Below are positions 23,075-34,967 of a DNA stretch of 64,000 nucleotides, in pieces. Each line of letters begins with the position of its first letter. The stretch's first letter is position 1. This DNA is from Paraphoma chrysanthemicola (Eukaryota > Ascomycota > Dothideomycetes > Pleosporales > Phaeosphaeriaceae): the NCBI GenBank assembly GCA_020744225.1, contig JAGMWG010000018.1:248001-312000 (forward strand), given 5' to 3'. The position numbers and the translations under genes were made by a program. The notes beneath the pieces were generated by a model. It had not been told where the DNA came from. It searched no databases and saw only the letters and a program-made list of their open reading frames with translations.

Positions 23075-26000
23075 CTACGATGTACTCCCAGGTGGTCCAC
23101 CCATATTCAATAAGATGTCAAGCATATCCATGCCACCGACATCGGGTCCCATAGCTGTCTGGTTGATCTCCGCGCCCCACTGATCCAGCAGTGGATCTAG
23201 CGGCAAGGCAAGCCAATCCTGGTCTTGTCCCGCACCCCAGCTTGCGCCGCTGTTTGCCCACTGACTCCAGTTGGTGTTTCCGTTTCCATTCCCATTGGCA
23301 TTCTGCGTGTTAAACGAGGCGTAATTGCCCGGAGGCGGCATGATAGAGATGGAATTGGAGTTGGGATCATAAGGCTCGGCGCTGATGCCCCAAAGCGATG
23401 ATGACAGAGGTGTTGCGCGTCCAGAAGCCGTGAGACCGAGAGAGGGTGAGCCAGGTACGGACGTTCCAGTCGGTTGAAAACTGGTATTAGACCCCATGTA
23501 GGGTGGTTGGAGATGATTAGTTTGGCCGAGAGGCGCGGGCGGTGGCATCAGTGGAGCTTGAATCGGGCTTCTGCTACCGGCGCGCGATATGCCCGTGGAG
23601 CCATTTGCGGCAAGACGGACAAAGCGAGAACGGATGCGATGAGTCAAAGTCTCGACAAGGTCAGCAAACCGGTTGCCGACGTGGACATCATCAACGATGC
23701 CTTGACGCAGAGCGGAAACAGCATCACTGAGTAGGTTGAGACTGATAGCCACGTCCTCTTCTGTTGCACCGAGAGCAAAAGTCTTCAAAAGGATAATGGC
23801 AACGCTCACGATGCGGAAGAACGTCCGTACTGGTGCGTGGCGCAGATAACCACCTGGATGGAGGCCTTCGACCACAATCTTAAGCACATTTCGCGAAGCA
23901 TCAATAACTTCGTTGATGTAGTGGCGGTCATTAGCATACCACTTGACGAGCGTGCTGAAAGGTATGGCGTTGCCATTGTCGCCGTTAGTTGCCATGCCGT
24001 TCGTCGTACCCATGCCGTTGGGTTGAACATGAGTCTGGAGCGGCGTATTGTGAGTGCAGCGTTCGACAACAGCCTGCAGAGCAAGAGAGTTCAGATAAAC
24101 ACGAGTGTACTCAAATTCAATGATGAGGACATGGCGAAGCTGTGTCGGAACTATAGGAATCAGATACCGTAGTGCAGCATTCAATCAACTGTGTGACTTA
24201 CCTTGGGAAGCACGGTCAAAGCAGTTTTTCCACTCTGTCAGAGGCCCTTGAAAGAACTTCAGCATCTCCTCGTACGAGCCAGACTTGAGCAGCTCTCTCG
24301 TCTTCCGTCTGTTGGAGAAAAGCTTGAGGTTACCCATCTCCATGATCTTGGCAATGCGCTGCCAAAAGTCGAGGACGAGATCTTGCACGACATGACGTTC
24401 CTGAGTTGCAATGGACTCCAGCGGTAGGCGTTGTCCATCCGACCGCATGCCAAACTGAGGCGGTGGCGCCTTGATGCGACTGATGCGTTCCTGGTAGAGG
24501 TCAAGCGGTGTGGGCTTGCCAACCAAGGTCTCGTCTCGCTCGATCTTGGGAAGCATGGATGTCAGACCTAGTCGTCCACTGGTCTGGGTGACATATATGA
24601 TCAACAAGTCCCGCAAGTGGTTTTTCCGACGGTAGTATGCTTTGACGGTCGCGTGGGAGAGATGCTGGTTGGCATCCTCAAATTCTTTCTCGCTCGTATC
24701 ATCGAACACGCCAATCTCAAAGGCTAAGGTCATTGCGTTCCCGAGCAGCATCCAGCACATGCGATCACTTCGCCAGCATGGTTCTAGCCAGCTATCAATG
24801 CGCTTGTCCCCTACACCCTTGTACATGTCCGCCTTCGGCCCGGACTCGTATGGATCGTCCGGAACAACGAGCTCGTCGTCATCGTCACCGGGCGGGAAGT
24901 GTAGGGCTCGCGGGTGCCATTCGGTGAGGAGCATCAGACTCTCGACAGTGCCAAGGGTGCGAAGGCCCTTGCGAGACAGCGGATTGACATCAGAGCCAGG
25001 TTGCTGCCCAGCCCCGCAGAATCCTCCGCCAAACTGCTCCTGACCAAAGATCATGCGGTCAATCATACCCTGTAGATACTTCCACAGCTTCTCGTGGATA
25101 AGATAGGAGCGAGACTGCGCGCCGACCGTGCCGCTTGGCTGCGAATATCTGGCTGCTATGGTAAGCAGGGTTATGACGAGCATTGGCTCCTCTTTCAGCA
25201 GCTTCCCGTGCATTGAATGATCGCGGTAGTCTGGCACGACAATTGGAGTGAGGGGCGACAAGAAGGCATAGAAGTAGTCGATGTATGCAATTGCCTCCTT
25301 CGCCGTGAGCCATCCCGCGCGCACGAAGCGGAACTTTGTCCACGCCCGCACCGCCTCAGTGAAGGCCACCTCGTTGGGCGGGTCTGGTAGCATGGGCTGC
25401 GATATGGCGGGGTCGACGGTGGACTCGGCCGCGACGGGTCGCGAGCTGTTGCGGGCGTGCGTCGCATTGGCTTGCGGGCTGGCGAAGTTGGTCTGCGAGC
25501 CGGGCGTGCTGCCCATCGTCGGGCGCTGCATGCTCGAGGTACTGCCTGTTCGGTGGTGCGACGTCTGGGCCGCCTCGAATAGCAGGTTCAGCGCGTCGTG
25601 GCCGCTGTACACTTCGCCCGCCTGCAGCGCCGCGACCGTGTCATTGTTGACTTTCTGGTCTTCCTCGTCGTTCTGGTAGGTGCCGGCGGACGTGGTCGGT
25701 CGTCGCAGCGGCTCGTACCTTCCAACAGAGCCGCCTGGAGTCAGTGGCTGCGAGAGAAAGGCGGGTCCATTTGCGCTGGTGATGCTGACGGGATCCGGGC
25801 GAGAGCTCGTCTCTGAGCGCATGCGCTTGCGGCCATTGCGCACCTCGTAGTCGTCGACGACCTCTTCAAAGTCGTCCTCCTCGTCCTGCTTCCTCTTGCG
25901 GCGCGTCGCCGAGAAGAAGCATTCTTTGCTCTCGCGCCGGCAGCGCACACATGGCGGGTCGTGCGGGTGGTCTCATGGGAGGTCAGCATAAACATGGGGC

Positions 26001-26147
26001 GCGCATTCGCTACGGGTACTTGCCTACGGGTCCAAGGTCGCAGCGGACCTTTCGTCGCCGGCACGGGATGCAGGCCTGGTATGTTCGCGTGTGCTGCGCC
26101 GATTGCGCTGCGCGCGATGCCGCGGTGGAGGGCGAGGCCGAGCTCAT
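23075..26147 (-). CDS. Zn2Cys6 transcription factor (Aro80/War1-like class)
   Basis: Large fungal-specific regulator. Three exons, 26147-26024, 25971-24202 and 24150-23075, give 989 aa. The zinc cluster spans intron 1: ACIPCRRRKVRCDLGPV is followed by DHPHDPPCVRCRRESKECFF. This reading requires a GC-AG intron (donor G|GCAAGT at 26023, CTGAC branch, ATGAG acceptor), since no GT donor keeps the frame. A basic nuclear-localisation-like stretch follows (ATRRKRKQDEEDD and NGRKRMRSE). The middle domain contains GWLTAKEAIAYIDYFYAFLS, LLTEWHPRALHFPPGDDDD and RSDRMCWMLLGNAMTLAFEI, then TSGRLGLTSMLPKI. These blocks are typical of the Aro80/War1-like class. The C-terminal 130 residues are Asn/Gly/Pro-rich and acidic, as in activation domains. 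The start at 26147 begins MSSASPSTAASRAA and is preferred over a longer frame. Confidence 0.88.
25972..26023 (-). other. GC-AG intron in zinc-cluster exon junction
   Basis: Donor G|GCAAGT (the normal GC-AG consensus), branch GCTGAC, acceptor CATGAG|AC, 52 nt. It restores GPV-D-HPHDPPC, the expected class sequence. No GT donor near it gives an open frame. Confidence 0.75.
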
Positions 26148-28913
26148 TATTGTGGATGTTGGCCAACGGTCAAGGTGTCGGCTTGCGGCGGCTCTGTGGA
26201 CTCGAGAACGTACCGCGGTCACTATATGGCTCAGCACAAAGCCGTGTCAATAACGTTCCTGCATGCGCTATACGTAAAGAGCCGCGCGACGGTAACTAGG
26301 AGAGGAAGGTCGTTGTGTCTACTTTGGCGTCTTCAACATCTGGGGTCGCTCCTGCTGCTGTTGTTCGTGCCTGCTCCCGCGGTCACGAGGCGGGGAAGGA
26401 GCCAGCTAACGCCTCGACCAATACGAACTCATGGGTGCCATTCACTCTGAAAATCGTAAGTCTCATGCGTGAGCGCATTATAAACCCTCCTCAAACGCCC
26501 TGAAGAGTCACATTGATCGCCACATCTGATATACCAAATAACTTCTTTCCGACTGTCATTGGCTGCACATCGCGCCATGGGCCCTTTGCATTCTTCTCGG
26601 GACAGGCAACATGACGAAGGACCTCGAAGCTGAGCATGTGACGGCAAGTACACTCAGCCTGTGGCTGAGCACGTCACGTCTATGTGATGACCGTGTTTGT
26701 AACAGGTGTTTGGAATCTGGCTGGATTACTATACAAGATTGGGACAGTGATGGTGCCTAGACATCCTCGGTTGGTCCCGCACAGTTCTAGCCATGGTATT
26801 TTGATACAAAATCCGCCTTTCTTATGATCTCTCAAATGTGTATTCCGCATCAAGTTCCTTCAGATTAACATCAGAGTTACATCTCCTCTGTGTACCGATG
26901 TAGCGTCAATCCGTTCTCGTCCATCGCCCTTTTTCCGGTTGGTGTGGTTGATTATGTCCATTATCCGTACTTTCAACGAAGCCCACCAAGCAAATGCCTA
27001 AATGTTCTGAATCGGCCTAATCGTAGACATGCGAGCAGATCCAACACGATCGAGATCACAGAATGGATTAATGATCTTAACACGAGTGTCCGGGATATCG
27101 TCGTGCCGCCAATCCTCCTGGATATCAGTTTCGCAAACCGTGTACCACAAACTTATGGCTCTTACCTTATCTTTGACATGTAGTGCAAATACGATTACCC
27201 ACGAACAACAGTTGACAATCATTCCAATCGGGAAGAAAGTGCCACTTAATTGCAGAACCATATCGCAATCTTCGGAGAAGACTGATGCGAGCACCAATAT
27301 ACCAACGGCAGTAAAGGCTATCCAGATGGAAGTACTCATGTGTGCTCGAAAGACTCGCTCAAAGGCTTGTGGCATCCTGTAGGTGAACGCCGATCGAGAG
27401 TGAGGTTGTTTGACGCGATAAAACTAATTGCCGAGCGGTGTTCAGTGGGAGAATGTAGATCCACGAAGAATATGGCGGGAAAGAAGACTGCATGATAGGA
27501 AAAAGGGAGAGGCCTCATATTGAGATGGTCACCGTTGTTCACAGTCGAGTTTGGGACGTCGGTGGGGAAACGGTATCTGGGAACCATATTTCACACAGAC
27601 TTGATATGCGCGTTGAGATCACTTCAAGCACGACATATTTTGCCGTCCGATATAGCTCTGGCATCGAATGTTGCGTCGCAATGAGCTTTGTGAGTGGGGC
27701 TGACGCGCTGAAGCTGCGTATTAGTGATGGTCCGTTATCAGTAGGCAGATGTGAGAACCACATGGTTGTGAGTTTCGTGAGTGGCCAGAGTGGATTCCCT
27801 AACTACACCATAGCCTGCGACGCACAAATTGCTCCCGCAAAGAACGAAAATTCCCTGCTCTTCAATTGATCACAAACATTGCCCGCAAATAGAGGCAACT
27901 TAGGTACCGAAAAGAGGGATGGCAGGTCCATTCCGGAATTTTTGATGTGGGGCCGTCTCCGGACTAGTCAGACGCGTAAAGATACTCCTCCAGCGGTTAG
28001 GAGGCCTGCTGTCAGCGAGTACAATGGCGTCACGCGCGGAGGATGCGCCGTGCAGAGGCCGTCCTCGCAGCGCTGAGAAATTCGGTATGGGGAGGTGCCG
28101 AATCGTCTAAACCACATCGAGACTAGCTTCCGCGTCCCAGATGAACACCCGGTCACTTAGTCCTTCAACGCGTGATTCTTACCGCGTCCAACCTTCCTAG
28201 GCGAACACGAGGCTCAGTATACCGCACCAAAAGCAGTTCATCGCGCTCGCTAGTCAGTCGAAACATGCACATGTGCCGATTGCTCGAAACATCGAGTGGT
28301 GAGACGTCAAGGCCTCAGGACAGGAGATCTGCGACACAGGAGTGATGCGATGGCTGTGATCGCCAGGCACAGAGCCCCTCAAGAGTCGACACTTACTTAA
28401 CGAAGGCAGTCCAAGCCTTTTGACCAAGATCTCGCCTCTTCTTCTTTCCCGACCAAAGCTCTCCTCGCTTGGCCGAGTTTCAGGTCGCGTCTATTTGCCC
28501 TACAGACCAACGCTCGGGGCCAAGCGCCGCTGTACCCCGTCTTCACATCGGTCTCATGCAGCACAGCCTCAATTATAGTGGAGATAGAATGCCCGCCCCA
28601 CACATCTGACAGAGTCGGTGGTGCAAGGCAAGACCTCGTGCAGCTGTTGATTGCCTTCTTCGGTCACACTAGCCAAGCGACGGAGGCGGAGGCCAAGTCC
28701 GCACCTGCATAGCATCTGAAGCTTGACGACTCCGACTCCACAACTCTACAAACACTACAGAACAGCTTTTGTATAATATAGCCATCAAGATGCGCGGATT
28801 TTTAGGACTTCAGCGTACTCGTCGAGTGGTGTGTGCATCTTTGAGTCACACAATACATTCGTCCAAACTCGGTCTGTCAAGCCTTAAACGACACTCTAAA
28901 TCGCCTGTTGAAC
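26148..28913. other. Long spacer upstream of Zn2Cys6 factor and Ca2+-ATPase
   Basis: About 2.8 kb, the longest gene-poor stretch of the window. It holds one doubtful membrane-protein frame (see 26998-27375) and an overlapping open stretch on the plus strand at 27492-27869. The plus-strand stretch contains a doubled MSFVSG/VSFVSG phrase, but I could not build a gene from it. The right part is upstream sequence of the Ca2+-ATPase gene. Confidence 0.45.
26998..27375 (-). CDS. Doubtful small membrane protein
   Basis: Open frame of 125 codons with two hydrophobic segments: IWIAFTAVGILVLASVF, and a longer one containing FPIGMIVNCCSWVIVFALHV. A near-perfect donor (AAG|GTAAGA) and an acceptor (AACTGATATCCAG) lie 48 nt apart inside it. 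Splicing them would remove 16 codons without changing frame. An acceptor-like CTACAG sits just before the ATG, so an upstream exon may exist, but I could not join one in phase. Function unknown; may not be a gene. Confidence 0.3.
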   Translation of the reverse strand: MPQAFERVFRAHMSTSIWIAFTAVGILVLASVFSEDCDMVLQLSGTFFPIGMIVNCCSWVIVFALHVKDKVRAISLWYTVCETDIQEDWRHDDIPDTRVKIINPFCDLDRVGSARMSTIRPIQNI

Positions 28914-28936
28914 ATGGCGTCTTCATCTTCAAGTAA
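28790..28936 (+). promoter_or_regulatory. Possible overlapping upstream ORF
   Basis: ATG at 28790 opens a 48-codon frame that runs past the Ca2+-ATPase start (28914) in another frame and stops at 28934-28936. If the transcript starts upstream of 28790 and is unspliced here, this would limit translation from the main ATG. Confidence 0.35.
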
Positions 28937-31900
28937 CGCGCCTGGTCGCGAGCAAGATGCACCCCTCCCTACCCTACCAGAGATCACTGTCGACATCCCC
29001 AAGACACCAATGCGATCAAATACCACAGATACTTTCTCCACATTGACAGACAATACATCGCCAGCTACTCTTGTTCCGGAACGATCATTTGCACAACCTG
29101 CTCACGGACGATCATTAAGTGCTATGAGCTCATCATCCAAAGGCTTCCAAAGCACTGCCCGGAGTCGAGCACCCTCTGATGCCACCCTCTTGCCCCCAAA
29201 TACATCAGCAGGAGCTTCAATACATAGCGGGATCAGCGGCGTAAGCAAATATACACTGGATTCTCAAAGACACGATGATGCTCTCAAACCCGACCCAGGA
29301 GCGGAAAAAGACTTCACTGTTCAAAACAACAAGTTCGCGTTCTCACCGGGACAACTCAACAAGATGCTCAATCCCAAGTCGCTCTCGGCCTTTATTGCCC
29401 TCGGTGGTCTTCCTGGACTAGAGGCCGGTCTACGCACTGATGTCGATCAGGGTCTCAGCCTGGAAGAAGCAGAGTTGGCTGGCTCAGTCTCGTTTGAGGA
29501 AGCTACGACGATGTACCGAAAGTTGCGTGGTGCCGACAAGTCTGCGCTTCCACGCCCTGTTGAAGTTCGTCATGTGGATGTCACAGACAGTGCACCGGCT
29601 GCATCAGCTGCTCGTGCTGGCGAGGCATTCTCAGATCGAAAGCGAGTCTTCAAGCACAATATGTTGCCTGCGAAGAAGTCGAAATCCTTCTTCAAGCTCA
29701 TGTGGGAGGCTTATTATAAGGAGAGCGTCCTCATTCTTCTCAGCGTCGCGGCCGTCATCTCATTAGCTCTTGGTTTATACGAGACCTTCGGCGTTGACCA
29801 CGGCCCTGGCGCGCCGCCATCCGTGGATTGGATCGAAGGGTGCGCCATTTGTGTCTCGATCGCAGTCGTGGTGTTGGTTGGCGCCATCAACGACTTTCAG
29901 AAAGAGCGGGCATTTGTCAAACTAAATGCTAAGAAGGACGCACGAGAAGTCAAAGTCATCCGATCCGGCAAGTCCTTCACCATCTCAGTTTATGACATCT
30001 TGGTTGGCGATGTACTACACATGGAGCCCGGAGACTTGATTCCAGCCGATGGGATCTTCATCTCTGGCCACAACGTCAAGTGTGATGAATCATCTGCTAC
30101 GGGTGAATCAGACCAGATGAAAAAGACCAATGCTGAGCAAGTTCTGCGACTACTTGAGCGTGGGCACAACGACTCCAAGGATCTTGATCCATTCATTATC
30201 TCTGGAAGCAAGGTATTAGAAGGTGTCGGAACATGTGAGTACTTCTTACCTTCATTCGTTACAAGGTCCTAACCTGGGAAGATCTTATTACATCCGTGGG
30301 CGTGTACAGCTCCTATGGCCGCATTCTAATGGCTATGCGCCATGATATGGAGCCGACTCCGCTGCAGGTAAAGCTTGACAAACTCGCTAAGGCTATTGCA
30401 AAGCTCGCCAGTGCCGCATCTTTCCTGCTCCTTCTTATTCTTACCTTCCGTCTGGTTGCGACGTTCCCTGGAAGCCCGCTAAGCCCAGCCGAGAAGGCAT
30501 CGAAGTTCATGGATATCCTTATCGTCTCCGTCACCATCATTGTTGTCGCTGTTCCAGAAGGCCTGCCACTCGCGATCACTCTAGCGCTTGCCTTTGCTAC
30601 GACACAAATGGTCAAGATGAACAACCTCGTGCGGGTTCTGAAGTCTTGCGAGGTCATGGGCAACGCTACAACCATTTGCTCCGACAAGACCGGTACTCTT
30701 ACTCAGAACAAGATGACTGTAGTCACTGGCACTTTTGGCGATGACACTTTCGACGACAAGAACCCCGGCGCTGCGGACAACCGTTCCTCTCAATTCGCAC
30801 AACGATTAGCCAGCGAGCAGAGTCGTCTCCTGATTGAGTCTATCGCAATCAATTCAACCGCATTTGAGGGTGAAGGAGGCGAGTTCGGCTTCGTGGGATC
30901 CAAGACCGAGACGGCGCTCTTGGGTTTCGCCAAGAATGTGCTTGGTATGACTTCGCTTTCTCAGGAGCGCACTAGTGCGCAAGTTGCTCAGATGCTCCCT
31001 TTCGACTCAGGCCGCAAGTGCATGGGTGCTGTTCAGAAACTTCCCAACGGGACGTACCGACTTCTGGTCAAGGGCGCGTCGGAAATCCTACTCAGCTACT
31101 CCACTTCAATCAGGCTACCCACCGGTGTTGCTCCGGTAGATGGCTCTCAAGTCAAGCACATCTCCACCACCATCGACAACTACGCCAGCCAATCTCTTCG
31201 CACCATTGCTCTCGTCTATAGAGACTTCCCGCAGTGGCCACCGCGCGGAACTGAGAACCCAGATGATCCTTCATTTGCATCAGATCTTGGTGCTCTCCTC
31301 GGCGATATGACTTTCATTGGCGTCGTTGGTATCCAAGATCCGCTACGTCCGGGTGTTCCTGAGGCCGTGGCCAGGGCAAAACACGCCGGGGTCGTTACCC
31401 GCATGGTCACGGGTGACAATGTCCTTACCGCAAAAGCAATCGCAACTGATTGTGGCATCTACACTGACGGTATTGTGATGGAGGGCCCTGAGTTCCGGAA
31501 GTTAAGCGATGACGATATGAACGCCATCCTTCCTCGTCTGCAGGTCCTGGCACGGTCGTCACCGGAGGATAAGCGTGTTCTGGTTACTCGGCTGCGCAAA
31601 CTTGGCGGTATTGTCGCCGTTACTGGCGATGGTACGAATGATGGACCTGCTCTGAAGGCGGCTGATATTGGCTTCAGTATGGGCATCGCAGGTATGTCTA
31701 ATGTGATGAAAGCTGTAGTATGACACTAACCATCTCCACCAGGCACGGAAGTAGCTAAAGAAGCATCGGCGATCATCCTCATGGACGACAACTTCTCTTC
31801 TATTCTCACTGCTCTCATGTGGGGTCGTGCAGTCAACGACGCGGTCCAGAAGTTCCTCCAATTCCAAATCACAGTCAACATCACCGCAATGATTGTGGCA

Positions 31901-32740
31901 TTTGTCACCGCGCTCCAAGATGCCGAGATGCGCTCAGTCCTTACGGCTGTGCAGCTCCTCTGGATCAATCTTTTCATGTAAGTTACACACCAGTACCGAA
32001 GGATATTGTCCTAATCCGACTGTAGGGACTCGCTCGCCGCTCTATCCTTGTCTACTGATGCACCAACCGAGGAGATTCTCGATCGCCCACCAACACCGCG
32101 CAAAGCGTCTATCATCAGCATCACCATGTGGAAAATGATCATCGGCCAAGCAATCTTCCAAGTTATTGCGACTTTTGTCCTATTCTACGCTGGTCCTCAA
32201 TTCCTACCATATCCGGATAAGGAAATGCGCTCCATGATCTTCAACATGTTCGTATGGCTTCAAATCTTCAACCAGTACAACAATCGCCGCCTGGATAACA
32301 AACTGAACATCTTCGTCGGCATCCACAAAAACTACTACTTCATCACCATGAACGTCATCATGGTCAGCGCGCAAGTCCTCATCGCCATGTACGGCTCCAC
32401 CGCATTCAGCATCGTTCGCATCAACGGCAACCAGTGGGCCATCTCTGTCGTCATCGCTATTCTGTGTGTTCCGTGGGGATGCTGCGTCCGTCTCTTCCCC
32501 GACAGCTGGTTCGAAGTCGGCGCAAAGTTCTTCGGCAGGCCGTTTGTTATGATATATCGTCCGCTGGCCAGGTTCACAGATCGCGTTCTCAAAAAGCTTG
32601 GCTCGTTGAAGAAGTCGAAGAAGGGCGAGAAGGATATCAGTGAGACCTCTTCACATGATGAAGGGAGCTGGGTGGGCAGGGGAAAGAGTCCAGTACAATC
32701 AGTCAAGTTTAGCGCGGATGCCGAGAAAGGAATCTTGTAG
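28914..32740 (+). CDS. PMC1: P-type Ca2+-ATPase, PMC1/PMCA type
   Basis: Pumps Ca2+ out of the cytosol, in fungi usually into the vacuole. Four exons, 28914-30234, 30282-31691, 31743-31977 and 32026-32740, give 1226 aa. The N-terminal 200 or so residues are Ser/Thr/Pro-rich. Motifs in order: KLNAKKDAREVKVIRSG and GDVLHMEPGDLIPADG (actuator), DESSATGESD, VAVPEGLPLAITLALAFATT (TM4, ion-binding PEGLP), CSDKTGTLTQNKM with the phosphorylated Asp, GVVGIQDPLRPGVPEAV, MVTGDN, and TGDGTNDGPALKAADIGFSM. The membrane part ends with LLWINLFM/DSLAALSLSTDAPTEEIL across intron 3. The C-terminus after the last span is short, Lys/Ser-rich and lacks an obvious calmodulin site, as in yeast Pmc1. PMC1-like versus plasma-membrane variant is not resolvable here. 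It has a possible overlapping uORF upstream. Confidence 0.93.
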
Positions 32741-33152
32741 ATATCGGTCATGGTATATATGGGTTGGATGTCTTTAGAGGATTAGACAGAGCTCGCGCAA
32801 TGCGCTAGAGCCATGGGGCGTTCTTTGTTACTCGCGCAATGCGCTTGAGTTTTAGATACCAAAAGTCTTCTTCGTACATTGAATACTATTAGTCTCCATT
32901 ATCTTGGACCTTGAGAGCCCTTACTACTCTTTCCTCCTCACTGAAACGGGCTAGCGGCAAACACGCTAGCAAGCTCGACCTTCCTCACTTCTCACTCACC
33001 TTCGCGCGGACCTTCCTCGTTTCTGCAAACGCGTTGAGACTTCACTTCTACTCACAAATAGCAGCGGACTGCTACATCATCGAGAGATTACAGGAACTAC
33101 TTCAACTCCTGCACTTGTCGCCGCGCAGCGCACCCTGGCTCCTCTCCATGCA
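32741..33152. other. Ca2+-ATPase 3' region
   Basis: 412 bp between two genes on the same strand. It holds a doubled 15-nt near-palindromic element (listed separately) and a CGCTAGC/GCTAGC pair around 32950-32970. Confidence 0.5.
32792..32845 (+). repeat. Doubled near-palindromic 15-mer
   Basis: CTCGCGCAATGCGCT occurs at 32792-32806 and again at 32831-32845, 39 nt apart. The core GCGCAATGCGC is a perfect palindrome except for its central base. It lies 50-105 bp after the Ca2+-ATPase stop, most likely in its 3'-UTR. Confidence 0.8.
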
Positions 33153-34807
33153 ATGCCGCCTGAGATACAACTCGACATATCCCGCCGCCTCACTCCTGAA
33201 GATCCGGACGAAGCACGTCGAAAAGACCTCGGCAATCTACGCTTGACGTGCAGAGCACTGCGACCCAGCTCAACGGAGATATATTTCGAAGACTTGTTTC
33301 TTTTACTGCGTAAAGAAGGCGATATCTTTGTTAAGTCTCGCTCGGTCGAACTGATGCAAGAGAACACAAAGTATGCTGAGCTCGTGCGAACCGTGTGAAT
33401 CGCACTAGCTGCTGCTGAGCCCAATGGTTGCGAAAGCAGGCTGCGTTCGTTTATGGCCTTGAGCTGGATGATGCTAAGACCTTGGACCTGGCCTATAAAG
33501 CTAGCAGCATGTATCATGGGTGGGGCCATGATGGAATGAGCATAAAATCCGAGTATGATTGCTGGAACGATGACATCTTCGGTGAAAATCTCCGCGAATA
33601 CCGCAACGAAAAGGATTTCACCCCTGAAGAGTATGACAGCATCCGCGAGTACCACCGCAAATTCATCGAGCCGCCTGCATATCAAAGTGAATACGGTATG
33701 CCAGAATCCCAAGACACTCTCCAAACCATCATTCAAAAGCGACTGCGTATGTTTCCCAGTCTGCGTCGAGTGCGTCTAGTGCGACCACCGATCCTACAGA
33801 CTCCATTTCATGGGAATCGAAAAGCATTCTGGATATCGAAATGGATGAAGCGATGGGCTCAAGAACTTAGTGACCCTCGCGGCCCACAAGAGTCAACTCT
33901 AAATTACTTCCCCTGGTATCCACATCTCATGGTAGCTAGCCTCAGACTCCTGCCATCGGCATGTCAACACTTAGAACTGGACCTTGCACAGTTCCACTGG
34001 CCTTTTGGCCCAAGTCAGAGTCCCGATGAAGTCATACAACGCAATTGTCCCCTTCGCAAAAATCTCGAGACTTTGACTATCCGAGTCGCCTTTCAAGGCT
34101 ATCACACCGATGACTTTGCGACGCCATCGGTGTCTGTACTTCCGAAATTCTCCCAGCTTACCAATTGCTTCCAAAATCTAAAGAGTCTATTTATGAGCGG
34201 GTTCCATCGAAGTCTAAGCTGGGACACCGGCCGGTCAAAACATAACACTGATGAACTTGTCACCAACATTTCACTCACAGGCCTTACTCGCCTTTCACTT
34301 GCCAAAATGGCTCTGACCTTGGAGGCTGCGGAGCAAATTCCCTCGTGCTTCCCTGCGCTTCGACAATTTCACGTTCAAGACATAATTCTCAAAGCTAATA
34401 TTGCTAACGCGTGGCTCGAACTTGCTCTGCACCTCAGAAGTGAGTTAAGGGGGCAGTGCAGTCTCTTATTTGGAAAAGCACCGATCATGCAGACGCACGG
34501 TACCCTCTTGGGGATGTTCAAAAACGTCTCTGCCGAGGCTGACCCCGCTATTACCGTGTGCTTGAAGACACCAGTGCTAGATATTCTATCCATGATATCA
34601 CGTTCCTCCAACGTAGTGTCTAACCTGGAGATGAGCTACAGTGAGTTATCTGAGCATATGCCGCCTGATGTCATGGTATCCTATGGTCAGGTACTTTGGG
34701 ATAGCTTGGACCCACCACCAATCACAAGGTTAGAGACAGCCGGGATGTCGTTCTTATACTATGACGTGCTGGATGAAGCCACCATAGAGTCAGAAGATGA
34801 CGAATGA
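33153..34807 (+). CDS. F-box-like protein
   Basis: Two exons, 33153-33392 and 33440-34807, joined over a 47-nt GTGTGA...CAG intron in phase 0, give 535 aa. The N-terminus (MPPEIQLDISRRL, then LGNLRLTCRALRPSSTEIYF) has the Leu/Pro-Pro-Glu-Ile...Asn-Leu-Arg-Leu-x-Cys-Arg pattern of fungal F-box-like domains that recruit substrates to SCF ubiquitin ligases. The rest contains spaced leucine-rich stretches (SLRRVRLVRPPIL, LETLTIRVAF, LTGLTRLSLAKMALTLEAAE) but no tidy repeat array. The tail is acidic (TIESEDDE). F-box families are large and fast-evolving in fungi, so no orthologue can be named. An out-of-frame ATG lies 5 nt upstream of the chosen start. Confidence 0.7.
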
Positions 34808-34967
34808 GGGCCAAAGATACCTTTCCTATGTATGAATCTATGTCGTCTTCGACATCATTCTGTTCATTCGTGTTTGTGGTGCAAACGCATACGTGAATAC
34901 CAATTACACTCGTGTCTCTTAATATTGCTAGAGCTTCCTTCGTACCCTCACTGTTCTCCCTACCTTT

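Noticed and set aside
27492..27869. Plus-strand frame with a doubled VSFVSG phrase
   Set aside because: Possibly a small internal duplication, but no splice structure or domain; left as spacer content.
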